NCBI GenBank assembly: GCA_028284925.1
Contig: JANQQT010000179.1
Location: 1-62,023 of the forward strand
Direction of reading: 5' to 3'
DNA from: Phycisphaeraceae bacterium
Lineage (GTDB): Bacteria; Planctomycetota; Phycisphaerae; Phycisphaerales; Zrk34
DNA length: 62,023 nucleotides
Shown here: one piece after another, positions 33,669 through 41,856 of the stretch
How the letters are laid out: each line of letters begins with the position of its first letter
How positions within the stretch are numbered: the stretch's first letter is position 1
The notes under the pieces: generated by a model
The model's input: the letters and a program-made list of their open reading frames with translations, nothing else
Databases searched by the model: none
What the model was told of the DNA's origin: nothing
Position numbers and translations under genes: made by a program

Positions 33669-36512
33669 TCACTCCCCAAATGTTTCCGACGCAAATGCTC
33701 TTGCCCGATCCAACGCCTCCTGCAACTTGGCTGGATTTTTCCCACCCGCCTGCGCCATGTCGGGCCGACCCCCGCCACCGCCGCCCGCTACCTTTGCCAC
33801 CTCGCGAACCCAGTCTCCCGCCTTCAACCCTTGGCCAATCAGTGTCTTGGATACCGAAGCGAGAAAAGCGATCTTATCATCCGCCACCGCCGCCAACAGC
33901 ATGGCCGACTCAGGATGCTTACTGCGAATCACATCCATGGCCGATCTCAATGTCTTCGCATCCGCGCCCTCCACATGGGCGACGATCACATCCCCCTTCG
34001 CGCCGTCGGCAATGGATCGTGCGACGTCCACCACTTCACCCTCTGCAGCTCGACTCTGTTGCTTGCGATGCTCCTTGACCACTTCCGCCAGCTTCTCCAG
34101 ACCCGCGCGCAATCTTCCACGATCACCCATCGGAAGTGTCGCCTGTTGAACTGCATCACCCAGAGAAGTCAAATCCTGTTCGAGCGATTCAGCCTTGTCT
34201 TCTCCGATTGCAGCCAGTCGCTCCGCCAACACTTCCGCCTCATCCCGCGCTCGCTTCGCCAAACCCCCCGCAATCGCCGTGATCCGACGCACACCTTTGG
34301 CCACACCCTCTTCCGAGGTGATCACGAATTGCTCCGCCTCGCGCGTATTGGCCAAATGCGTTCCTCCGCAGAACTCAATCGAATACGCACGCCAGTCTTC
34401 GTTTTCACGATCTGCAAGCAATTCTTCCACGGGTGCTCCTATGGAAACCACGCGCACATGATCCGGATACTTCTCCCCAAAAACCGCTCGAAGACTGTTG
34501 ATCTGTATGGCATCTTCCTGCCGGGCCACCTGCGCATGAACCTCATGCCCCGCATCAATCTGCTCATTGACCAGCTTTTGAATCTCCGCCACCTGTTCCG
34601 GAGAAACCGGCGAATTATTCGAAAAGTCAAATCGCGTCTTTTCATCATCCACCAGTGAGCCCTTCTGCTGAATATGATCACCCAGCACTTCACGCAAAGC
34701 CCAATTCATCAGATGCGTCACCGTATGGTGCTGCATGATCACTCCGCGACGCGGCTGATTCACCTCCAGCATCAACGTGTCACCCGCGGAGAAGGCAGGC
34801 TTACCTTTCTGCACATTACCCGCGTCGGCTTCACCAAGATGAAACACCACATCCCCGAACTTAATCGTGTTGTCCACACGAAATGAAGCGCCCTCGCGGG
34901 AGTGAATTCGACCCGTATCTCCCACTTGCCCCCCGGCCTCCGAGTAGAACGGACTCGCATCGCAGACCAGAGCCGCCTTACGCCCCATGCGAAGTTCATC
35001 GCTCAATACATACTCTTCCCCCTCTTTCAATAGAATCTGTGTCAATCTCACCTCATCACTTACCATCCCGTCATACCCCGTAAACGTGGTCCCCGCCGGT
35101 TCCTGCTGCTGGACATATTTGATCAGGGATTCCTGTGCACGATCCGTCCCCTTATCTCCCCGGCTCGCCTCCTGATGCTCCTTCATCCGTTTCTCATAAC
35201 CCGCCATATCCACCGTCATCCCGCGCTCTTCAGCCATCAATTGCGTCAGATCAATCGGAAACCCAAACGTGTCATACAACGTAAACGCCACCTCACCACC
35301 TATCTCCGCGCGTCCCCCATCCTTCTCCTTCTTCGCTTGCTCGGCTTCCACTGCAGCTTCATCAAACAGTTGAATCCCCCGATCCAGTGTACGGCCAAAC
35401 GACTCTTCCTCTTCCTGCAATTCCGCTGCGACCGCGTCGGCTCTCTCGCGAATCTCCGGGAAAATATCGCCAAGTTGTTCCACTACCGCAGGAACGAGCT
35501 TGTAGAAGAAAGGCTCCGTTACACCCAGATTCTGTCGCCCGTACCGCACGGCTCGCCGTAGGATGCGCCGCAGGACATAATCCCGCCCTTCGTTTCCGCA
35601 ATGTGCCCCGTCACTCAGCGCAAACGTCAACGTGCGAATGTGATCCGCAATCACGCGATAGGCGATATCGATCGGCGTATGCATATTGCCCTGATATTCC
35701 CGCGCGCCGGTGACCTCCCGAATGGCGTCAAAGATCGGCGCAAAGACATCCGTATCGTAATTGCTCGTCTTCCCCTGCAACACGGCACATAACCGCTCAA
35801 AACCCATCCCCGTATCCACATGCTTGGCCGGTAGCGGGTCAAGCGACTGGTCCGGATTTCGGTTGAACTGAATAAACACCAGGTTCCAGATCTCAATCAC
35901 ACGCGGATCATCCGCGTTGACCAGTTCCCTCCCGGACCGATCATCCGTCAGATCGATATGAATTTCACTGCAAGGCCCGCAAGGACCTGTGTCTCCCATC
36001 TCCCAGAAGTTATCCTTCGCATCACAGTAGTGAATGTGATCATGATTCACATCGGTCACCGTTCGCCAAAGTTCCGCCGCCTCTTCGTCTCTTTCCAATC
36101 CGCTTGCCCCATCTCCCTCAAACACCGTCACGTGCAGACGTGTCTTATCAATCCCCCACACCTCCGTCAGCAATCGCCAGGCCCATTCAATTGCTTCCCT
36201 CTTGAAATAATCCCCGAACGACCAGTTCCCCAACATCTCGAAAAACGTGTGGTGATAGGTGTCCTTACCCACATCGTCCAGATCATTGTGTTTCCCACCT
36301 GCGCGAATGCATTTTTGAGTGTCGGCCGCCCGCCGATAAGGTCGTTTTCCCAACCCCAGAAACACATCCTTGAACTGGTTCATCCCCGCATTGGTGAACA
36401 GCAGCGTCGGGTCATCGTGCGGAACCACCGGAGCGGACGGCACGACGGTGTGTCCACACTTATCAGCAAAGTAATCTAAAAACTGCTGTCGAATTTCACG
36501 ACTGGTCAACAT
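33669..36512 (-). CDS. alaS: Alanine-tRNA ligase
   Basis: The 947-residue class II synthetase is complete. The N-terminus (MLTSREIRQQFLDYFADK, then NAGMNQFKDVFLG) has motif 1. The editing domain has HxxxH (MQHHTVTHLMNWAL) and C..H (EFCGGTHLANTREAEQF) zinc ligands. The C-terminal DHHA1 domain ends with a Gly-rich GGGGGGRPDMAQAGGKNPAKL. A coiled-coil linker precedes it. The start at 36512 follows AGGAAACGCG with AGGAA 6 nt upstream. A 52-residue in-frame extension upstream reads through the short 10-bp repeats and was rejected. The PNPOx-like gene follows 25 bp downstream. Confidence 0.98.
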   Translation of the reverse strand: MLTSREIRQQFLDYFADKCGHTVVPSAPVVPHDDPTLLFTNAGMNQFKDVFLGLGKRPYRRAADTQKCIRAGGKHNDLDDVGKDTYHHTFFEMLGNWSFGDYFKREAIEWAWRLLTEVWGIDKTRLHVTVFEGDGASGLERDEEAAELWRTVTDVNHDHIHYCDAKDNFWEMGDTGPCGPCSEIHIDLTDDRSGRELVNADDPRVIEIWNLVFIQFNRNPDQSLDPLPAKHVDTGMGFERLCAVLQGKTSNYDTDVFAPIFDAIREVTGAREYQGNMHTPIDIAYRVIADHIRTLTFALSDGAHCGNEGRDYVLRRILRRAVRYGRQNLGVTEPFFYKLVPAVVEQLGDIFPEIRERADAVAAELQEEEESFGRTLDRGIQLFDEAAVEAEQAKKEKDGGRAEIGGEVAFTLYDTFGFPIDLTQLMAEERGMTVDMAGYEKRMKEHQEASRGDKGTDRAQESLIKYVQQQEPAGTTFTGYDGMVSDEVRLTQILLKEGEEYVLSDELRMGRKAALVCDASPFYSEAGGQVGDTGRIHSREGASFRVDNTIKFGDVVFHLGEADAGNVQKGKPAFSAGDTLMLEVNQPRRGVIMQHHTVTHLMNWALREVLGDHIQQKGSLVDDEKTRFDFSNNSPVSPEQVAEIQKLVNEQIDAGHEVHAQVARQEDAIQINSLRAVFGEKYPDHVRVVSIGAPVEELLADRENEDWRAYSIEFCGGTHLANTREAEQFVITSEEGVAKGVRRITAIAGGLAKRARDEAEVLAERLAAIGEDKAESLEQDLTSLGDAVQQATLPMGDRGRLRAGLEKLAEVVKEHRKQQSRAAEGEVVDVARSIADGAKGDVIVAHVEGADAKTLRSAMDVIRSKHPESAMLLAAVADDKIAFLASVSKTLIGQGLKAGDWVREVAKVAGGGGGGRPDMAQAGGKNPAKLQEALDRARAFASETFGE

Positions 36513-36600
36513 CGCGTTTCCTGTTTTCTTCGGGAGCCATAAATAAGTCGGCAATTTTAGTAGGACCGTTGCCCCCAACCAAACACCCTCGCAAACCACC

Positions 36601-36648
36601 GGAATCCCCCGGAATCCCCCGGAATCCCCTGGAATCCCGTCGAATCCC
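36601..36648. repeat. Tandem 10-bp repeats upstream of alaS
   Basis: Five adjacent units of GGAATCCCCC (two perfect, then GGAATCCCCT, GGAATCCCGT, CGAATCCCTT) lie about 90 bp upstream of the alaS start. Unit decay towards the 3' end suggests slippage. No function is evident. Confidence 0.85.
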
Positions 36649-36737
36649 TTAGATATTCCTCCAAACACCTACTTCGACTACGCGCCTTCGGGGCACGACC
36701 TCACTATTTTCTTTTCAATACTCCCCAATTAACCCGC

Positions 36738-37244
36738 TTACCCAATCACCAGCGTATTCCTGGCCTCCGCAAGTCCTGCACGCCACTCCATATACCTGTA
36801 TTCAACCCCGAATTGGTTGTGCAGTGCTCTCAATTCATTCTGAAACTTTTCATACACATCGTTCTGCCAACCCTGCGCCTTGGGATCACAGAAATAAATC
36901 CGACACCCCAAAGGTCGAATCTCATGCACGCCGCACAATCCATCGACCTGAAACACGCAGCCGTCTCTTGCCACTATTGCTTCACCCTCACCTTCTTTCA
37001 GTCTTTGTCTATCCTTTTCCTCCAGATTCGCCATCACCCACGCAATTTCCAATCCCGTCACATAAAGCCGATGCCCGTATGAATCGAAATGACAACACTT
37101 CCCGCTTAACCAGCACGTCGGCCCTCTCCCCGCCACATCCTCATCCAGCGATTGATACAACCCCGCCAAAGAGGCGCTGACTTCATCCCGATCCGCGGCC
37201 TCCGCCCAGTCATGCCAAAGCTGTTCGCCTGATCCGTCCATCAT
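36738..37244 (-). CDS. YkgJ-family cysteine-cluster protein (second copy)
   Basis: The 168-residue protein has the cysteine pattern of the YkgJ zinc/iron-chelating domain: CWLSGKCCHF, then GCVFQVDGLCGVHEIRPLGCRIYFCD. The latter reads C-x7-C…RP..C, as in 'ChAcCC…c.C.iy..RP..C' proteins. The metal and the reaction are unproven. Its ATG overlaps the stop of the first YkgJ gene by 4 nt. It is the last gene of the HDAC-YkgJ-YkgJ unit. Confidence 0.88.
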   Translation of the reverse strand: MMDGSGEQLWHDWAEAADRDEVSASLAGLYQSLDEDVAGRGPTCWLSGKCCHFDSYGHRLYVTGLEIAWVMANLEEKDRQRLKEGEGEAIVARDGCVFQVDGLCGVHEIRPLGCRIYFCDPKAQGWQNDVYEKFQNELRALHNQFGVEYRYMEWRAGLAEARNTLVIG

Positions 37245-37708
37245 GTAGCGGGCGTTTGGTCACGCAACACACGAATTTCAGTCAACGAATACGATTTGCC
37301 CTCCCCGCGTAAACCTCGCGTCATGCCAGGACACGTCCGCCCCGCCGTGACATACGACCGCAGACTTCTCAAATTCTCCGGCCAGAACGGCCACGTCCGG
37401 CACTGAACCGGTCGTAATCCATAAATTGAACACCCTGCTCCACCTTCCGAATTCCGGTCCAGGAAAACACAGTCATACATCTCACCCACCTGCACCTCAT
37501 TGAGCGACCATCGGCCATGCAGCTTTCTGGCATACTTCTTGCGAAACTCCTTCAGAGTTAACCCGAAGTGCTCCGCCATCGCCACCTGCTCACCACGATC
37601 CACCCACACGTAACCCGATGGTCCGGTGCAACAATTCCCGCACTGGTTGCAACTGAACTGCAATCCATCGGCGTACCACTGTTCCTGTTGGGTGATCGTC
37701 TCGTTCAT
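37241..37708 (-). CDS. YkgJ-family cysteine-cluster protein (first copy)
   Basis: The 155-residue protein contains SCNQCGNCCTGPSGYVWV near residue 20 and GGAGCSIYGLRPVQCRTWPFWPEN, the standard YkgJ pattern (C-x2-C-x2-CC … C-x-IY-x-RP-x2-C). Five to six cysteines are arranged to bind a metal or Fe-S cluster. The start at 37708 overlaps the stop of the deacetylase gene by 4 nt (ATGA), which is stronger evidence than the upstream in-frame ATG at 37741. It is related to, but not nearly identical with, the next gene. Confidence 0.9.
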   Translation of the reverse strand: MNETITQQEQWYADGLQFSCNQCGNCCTGPSGYVWVDRGEQVAMAEHFGLTLKEFRKKYARKLHGRWSLNEVQVGEMYDCVFLDRNSEGGAGCSIYGLRPVQCRTWPFWPENLRSLRSYVTAGRTCPGMTRGLRGEGKSYSLTEIRVLRDQTPAT

Positions 37709-38649
37709 GTCAGCAATGTTTCCACATGCCCCGCTGCGCAATCCGCCAGCGCGTGTAAATCATAGCCGCCTTCCAGCGTACTGATGATCCTTCCCTTTGC
37801 GAATCGATTTGCAATCCCGACCAGTTCACGCGTCATATATTCATAACCCTCCCGCGTGAATTCCAGATGCCCCAGCGGATCTGCCGTAGCGGCATCAAAA
37901 CCCGCGCTCACCATAACAACATCCGGCTCATACGTCTCCAACGCAGGCAAGACCTTCTCTTCAAACACCCGCTTCACTGTCGCATCATTCGATTCCGGCA
38001 TCAATGGCACGTTCAGCGTGTAGCCCTCGCCTTTTCCCTCACCCGTTTCATGCTCAAATCCCATCCCCGGGTATTGAAAACGCGGATGTTCATGCAGTGA
38101 GATGAATAACACATCTTTTCTTCTCTCAAACGCATGCTGCGTCCCGTTTCCATGATGCACATCAAAATCTACGATCGCCACGCGGTTGATCCCATCTTTC
38201 TCCAGAAGGTAATCCGCCCCGATCGCCACGTTGTTAAACAGGCAAAATCCCATTGCCTTATCGTATTCAGCGTGATGACCCGGTGGCCGCATGGCACAAA
38301 ACGCACGATTGACCTCGCCGGAAGTCACCGCGTCGCATGCCCGGATCATCCCCCCCACCCCCAAACACGCCACTTCCCAGCTCGCCGCACAAACCGGTAC
38401 ATCCGGCGTATCGATGTGGGATTTTCCTGTCTCGATCGATTGTCGTACCCGCTCCACATATTGCGGGCTGTGTATTCGGCCCATCACTTCCACACCCGCC
38501 GCTTCAAACTCCAGCCGAACCAGCTTCTCCGTAAGGCCGATATCATCAAAGTGCCCAATCAACGCTTTCATGCGCTCCGCACGCTCAGGATGTCCATACC
38601 CGGTGTCGTGCGCCATGCATCGGCCATCATGAATCAATCCGACTTTCAT
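37705..38649 (-). CDS. Histone-deacetylase-like protein (AcuC/HDAC family)
   Basis: The 314-residue protein has the HDAC core. RPPGHHAEYDKAMGFCLFNN and AIVDFDVHHGNGTQHAF match the active-site His pair and the zinc-ligand Asp/His. SAGFDAATADPLGHLEFT supplies the second zinc Asp, and ISTLEGGYDL the Gly-Gly-Tyr motif. It should remove acetyl or similar acyl groups from a small molecule or lysine. The N-terminus MKVGLIHDGRCMAHDTGYGHPERAERM is typical. It heads a unit with two YkgJ proteins, overlapping them by 4 nt. The upstream region gives no clear promoter. Confidence 0.95.
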   Translation of the reverse strand: MKVGLIHDGRCMAHDTGYGHPERAERMKALIGHFDDIGLTEKLVRLEFEAAGVEVMGRIHSPQYVERVRQSIETGKSHIDTPDVPVCAASWEVACLGVGGMIRACDAVTSGEVNRAFCAMRPPGHHAEYDKAMGFCLFNNVAIGADYLLEKDGINRVAIVDFDVHHGNGTQHAFERRKDVLFISLHEHPRFQYPGMGFEHETGEGKGEGYTLNVPLMPESNDATVKRVFEEKVLPALETYEPDVVMVSAGFDAATADPLGHLEFTREGYEYMTRELVGIANRFAKGRIISTLEGGYDLHALADCAAGHVETLLT

Positions 38650-38767
38650 GCCACCAAGATAGCATCCTTTTCACGCGTAAACGAGTCTCACTCGATTTCG
38701 CCCGGGTCAATACAGGGCAAATTAATTGTGCCTCTACGGCCCATTCATTGGACTAGAATCGCTCCAC

Positions 38768-39427
38768 ATGCATTGGGATGTTTACCAGATCCTTGACGCC
38801 GTCGCCGATGGCTTTGAAGCCGTGGCCAGACAGCACGATCTCGAACAAGCCGTCTACGGTATCGATGCCCTCGATGAATTGGGTCTCCACCCGCTTATCC
38901 GCAACGCCCTGCTCAATGCCGATTTCGGTGTTTGGCCCGAGCAACGATTCCCATCGGACCGCGGTAAAAAACCCTCACGTCGCCGTAGAAAATCAGAAGG
39001 CCAACGTTGCGACATCGTACTCACCCGGCATCCCGATCAACCTCTTGTCGATCCCGAAGCCGAGGCCACCCTCTTTGCGCCGCCGGATTCCCTTTCACTC
39101 GAAGCCGCCTTCTGGCTGGAAATCAAAACCGTTAGTCAGTACACCACAGAAGGTCCGTTTGCCCACTACGGCAAGGAACTGCTCAACCCCGTCGCTCGTG
39201 ACATTCGCAAACTCGCTTCCGATCGACTGATATTTAATTCAGCCCTTCTTCTGGTCCTGTTCAACGAATCCGAAGAAACCGCCCAACACGATATCGCCGC
39301 TTGGGAAAAACGCAGCCTTCAAAAGGGCTATCCCGTCGGCGCGCCGATTGTCCGATCCTTCCCGATCACCGATCGCCTCGGTAACGCACACACCTCTATT
39401 ATCCTTGTCCCCGTTCGTCGCCTCTAA
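38768..39427 (+). CDS. Unknown protein with a PD-(D/E)xK nuclease-like motif
   Basis: The 219-residue soluble protein was not recognised as a named family. It has CDIVLT (Asp82) and, 36 residues later, FWLEIKT (Glu118, Lys120). That spacing and order, D…ExK on a hydrophobic strand, match the PD-(D/E)xK nuclease fold. A basic stretch (KKPSRRRRKSEG, about residues 67-78) precedes the Asp, and SALLLVLFN gives a core strand after it. The start at 38768 was preferred over the upstream 38726. It is divergent from the deacetylase gene and precedes thiS. Confidence 0.68.
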   Translation: MHWDVYQILDAVADGFEAVARQHDLEQAVYGIDALDELGLHPLIRNALLNADFGVWPEQRFPSDRGKKPSRRRRKSEGQRCDIVLTRHPDQPLVDPEAEATLFAPPDSLSLEAAFWLEIKTVSQYTTEGPFAHYGKELLNPVARDIRKLASDRLIFNSALLLVLFNESEETAQHDIAAWEKRSLQKGYPVGAPIVRSFPITDRLGNAHTSIILVPVRRL

Positions 39428-39480
39428 CGCCTTCTGTCTGACGGGAAGCCGACCACCTTCCTGCGTATCATCTCCCCATC

Positions 39481-39684
39481 ATGGACCTCAAACTCAATGG
39501 AAAAGACCAACATTTTGATACGGATCAAATGACGGTCGCTGCGCTGGTCGAACATCTGGGGCTTTCACGTCAACCCGTCGCCGTCGAGTTGAATAAGCAA
39601 CTCATTCCGAAGCGCGATCATGATACCACCTCCCTTGCCGACGGTGACACCGTCGAAGTCGTTACCCTCGTCGGCGGCGGCTAA
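39481..39684 (+). CDS. thiS: Sulfur-carrier protein ThiS
   Basis: The 67-residue ubiquitin-like protein ends TLVGGG, with a diglycine that is adenylated and thiocarboxylated to donate sulfur to the thiazole of thiamine. KLNGK and VAALVEHLG, then VAVELNKQLIPKRDHD, match the family. It stands alone: neither thiG, thiF nor thiE is in the window. The ORF lies 53 bp after the unknown nuclease-like gene on the same strand. Confidence 0.93.
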   Translation: MDLKLNGKDQHFDTDQMTVAALVEHLGLSRQPVAVELNKQLIPKRDHDTTSLADGDTVEVVTLVGGG

Positions 39685-39813
39685 ACATCCTCCCATTCAT
39701 ACTCAGTCGCTTTCGCATGACATGGGTTTTTGCCGAATAACCTCGAAAAATACGCTCAATTTTATTACCAGACCCTACTGTCTCATTCAATTTCCCTCAC
39801 CCCAAACCCTTCC

Positions 39814-39841
39814 TTGAAGGACGCCTCCCAAGCGGTATAAT
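39814..39841 (+). promoter_or_regulatory. Sigma70-type promoter for tRNA-Tyr
   Basis: TTGAAG (39814-39819) and a perfect TATAAT (39836-39841) are 16 nt apart, 61 nt upstream of the tRNA 5' end. Confidence 0.62.
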
Positions 39842-39902
39842 TCGCCTTCCAATCCCCCCCGGATCCCCGGGGTGCCTTGGCGCAGAAACACCGGAAATCC
39901 TC

Positions 39903-39985
39903 GGGCGGATGCCAGAGCGGCCAATTGGGACGGGCTGTAAACCCGTTGGCGAAAGCCTACATAGGTTCGAATCCTATTCCGCCCA
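39903..39985 (+). tRNA. tRNA-Tyr (GUA)
   Basis: An 83-nt cloverleaf. Acceptor GGGCGGA (39903-39909) pairs with TCCGCCC (39978-39984), discriminator A at 39985. The anticodon stem ACGGG/CCCGT encloses loop CTGTAAA with anticodon GTA. A long variable arm (about TTGGCGAAAGCCT) is typical of class II tRNA-Tyr. The T arm is ATAGG TTCGAAT CCTAT. No CCA is encoded directly after the discriminator. Confidence 0.97.
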
Positions 39986-39991
39986 CTCCAT

Positions 39992-40025
39992 AAAAAAGAA
40001 CCCGAAAAATCGGGTTCTTTTTTTA
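39992..40025 (+). terminator. Terminator after tRNA-Tyr
   Basis: A near-perfect hairpin AAAAGAACCCGA / TCGGGTTCTTTT flanks a 4-nt AAAA loop and is followed by a T-run. It lies 7 nt after the tRNA. A-run on the left also fits termination of the minus-strand VOC gene, whose stop is at 40049. Confidence 0.93.
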
Positions 40026-40048
40026 ATTCCATTCAGAAACGGCCGGCC

Positions 40049-40633
40049 CTATTTCTTCGGCCCGACAAACTCAACGAAGTTCCCATCCGGATCCTTGAAC
40101 ACCGTCAGGTAATATCCCTCACGTAAACTCTTCGGCAACGCCACAGGCCCCTTCGCCATCACCTTCACACCATGCTTTTTCAGCCGTGCCACCGATGACG
40201 TCGTGTCATTCACAAAGATCGTGATGTAGCTGTAACCGTATGTCGAGTGGATGTACGTCTCATCCGACTTCGTTCGCTTCTTTTCCCCCACCTGCATCAG
40301 CTTCAAAGTCGTCGCGCCTGATCCCGTACCCAGTTTCAGCACATGAATCGTCAACGGTGATCCGTCCGTCAATCCCGAGTTCTTCCCCATATCACTGGGT
40401 ACCTTAAACGACCCCATTTTCTTAAATCCCACCGCCTCTGTGTAAAACTTCAGCGATTTCTCAATATCACTTACCACCACACCCAGATCAATCGTTTCCT
40501 TGGCAAATGCCGACTCTGCCTTCGCTTCAGCCGCCCCAGCGTCCTGATTACCCCCAATCTGCACGCCCACAAAACCGGCAATTCCCACAATGACCGCAAT
40601 TCCTGCAATCCTCAACCACTTACTGTCTGCCAT
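40049..40633 (-). CDS. Membrane-anchored VOC (glyoxalase-like) protein
   Basis: The 194-residue protein starts with a transmembrane/signal segment (WLRIAGIAVIVGIAGFVGVQIGG, about residues 5-27). A VOC-fold domain follows: TIDLGVVVSDIEKSLKFYTEAVGF and YYLTVFKDPDGNFVEFVGP, the standard paired beta-alpha-beta-beta-beta pattern with the metal-ligand Glu at the end. The substrate of this superfamily is variable (glyoxalase, dioxygenase, resistance). The start at 40633 is preceded by GGAATGGAG about 8 nt upstream. A longer ORF reading to 40771 has no ribosome-binding site. Confidence 0.88.
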   Translation of the reverse strand: MADSKWLRIAGIAVIVGIAGFVGVQIGGNQDAGAAEAKAESAFAKETIDLGVVVSDIEKSLKFYTEAVGFKKMGSFKVPSDMGKNSGLTDGSPLTIHVLKLGTGSGATTLKLMQVGEKKRTKSDETYIHSTYGYSYITIFVNDTTSSVARLKKHGVKVMAKGPVALPKSLREGYYLTVFKDPDGNFVEFVGPKK

Positions 40634-40958
40634 AATTGAAACTCCATTCCTGTGTTTGGTTTTCCCATAATTGATAAAAACAGGCCGATGAAGATACGAC
40701 ATTTCATTTGTCACGCAAATACATTCCTCTCTTTTTGCCGCAAATGCAACGAATCTGTAAATGCGCTCCACTTTTGCAACTCATACCGTAAATTCCGGTA
40801 GACAAAGTTGAATCAGCACCCACCTTTGCCTCAGATACGCACGGGCCCCCATGAAATAACCCGAAATCCCCCAAATTCCCTGTCTTTTATGGATTTATCC
40901 GAATACCACCTGGCCCAATGCCGCCTGAGAAAGACTCTAACCTCGAAAGGAATACACC
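40634..40958. other. Divergent intergenic region (325 bp)
   Basis: No gene was seen between the VOC gene (minus) and the lipoprotein gene (plus). It must hold both promoters, but no convincing -10/-35 pair could be fixed. CGAAAGGA at 40945-40952 is the ribosome-binding site of the plus-strand gene. Confidence 0.5.
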
Positions 40959-41768
40959 ATGAAACTAAGCCATAAGCCCCTCCTCACCGCAGCGCTCATG
41001 CTCGCGATGACCGTCCTGCCCGGATGTCTCCAGACTTCCAGTATTTTAACCGTACTTCCCGATGGCACGGGCAAGGTCGATGTTCGCATGGCCGTCAACG
41101 GCGCCCTCTTTGCAGCCCAGGGTGGCAAAAACCCCATGGAAGAGATGCATGTCATCGAAATGTGGAATGACAGCAAAGGCCTCGAGTCCATCTCCAACGT
41201 CAAACGCGGTAAAGATCCTAAGACCGGATTCGACTTTGTTTCCTTCACGGCTTACTTCAAGGATGTGAACAAAGTTTCTCTCGGTAAGGGGCGTGATTCC
41301 TTCGCCGCAAAACTCAAAAAGACGGATGCCGGTGGATTCGAATTACTGATCCGAAACGGCTCTTCATCTGACTTTGCCCAGAAAATGCTTCAAGGCAACA
41401 AGCCCATTCCGCCGGAGCAGGAAATGGTCTTTGACAATTTCAAACTTCATGAGGAATATCGACTTCCGGGCAACATCAAAAAAGCAACCCATCTTGCGAT
41501 GACCAAGGGCCGTGTAGCCTCGATCACCGTAACCAAAGCCGATGTTATTGCCAAGGCGCCTGTACTCAAGCAAGCTGCAAGCAAATCACGCACCATCACC
41601 ACAGGTCCGGTTTCCATGACCAAAAAGGAAATCGCCACCTTCAAAGCCGCCGCCGCCAAGTCCCTAGCCGCCTGGCCCAAACTCAAAGCCGAACTCGAAG
41701 CCAGGAAGAAAAAGGCAGACGCCAAGAAAAAGAAGAAGAGAAATCCCAACGATCCGTTCCCCAGTTGA
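40959..41768 (+). CDS. Hypothetical lipoprotein
   Basis: The 269-residue product has a signal peptide with lipobox VLPGC (Cys23). The mature protein begins LQTSSILTVLPDGTGKVDVRM, a pattern found in planctomycete lipoproteins of unknown function. The C-terminal half is Lys/Ala-rich and helical (AKSLAAWPKLKAELEARKKK) and ends in a KKKKKRNPNDPFPS tail. AAAGGA at 40947-40952 supports the start. A strong bidirectional terminator follows. Confidence 0.78.
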   Translation: MKLSHKPLLTAALMLAMTVLPGCLQTSSILTVLPDGTGKVDVRMAVNGALFAAQGGKNPMEEMHVIEMWNDSKGLESISNVKRGKDPKTGFDFVSFTAYFKDVNKVSLGKGRDSFAAKLKKTDAGGFELLIRNGSSSDFAQKMLQGNKPIPPEQEMVFDNFKLHEEYRLPGNIKKATHLAMTKGRVASITVTKADVIAKAPVLKQAASKSRTITTGPVSMTKKEIATFKAAAAKSLAAWPKLKAELEARKKKADAKKKKKRNPNDPFPS

Positions 41769-41791
41769 TCACCATACACCAAAACTCATTC

Positions 41792-41825
41792 AAAAGACCG
41801 CCGTGCAATGCACGGCGGTCTTTTC
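41792..41825 (+). terminator. Bidirectional terminator between the lipoprotein and sulfatase genes
   Basis: An 11-bp GC-rich stem GACCGCCGTGC/GCACGGCGGTC (41796-41806 with 41810-41820), loop AAT, is extended by AAAA/TTTT. T-runs occur on both strands. It lies between two convergent genes. Confidence 0.93.
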
Positions 41826-41856
41826 TTTTACCTTTCACTTCCCACCTCACTTGCAA

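Noticed and set aside
33644-33778. N-terminal extension of the PNPOx-like gene
   Set aside because: The extension reads WRRRVGKIQPSCRRRW-type residues unrelated to the fold and overlaps the end of alaS. The internal ATG at 33643 matches the family start.
36601-36648. CRISPR or protein repeat
   Set aside because: The 10-bp units are adjacent with no spacers, and outside any well-supported coding region.
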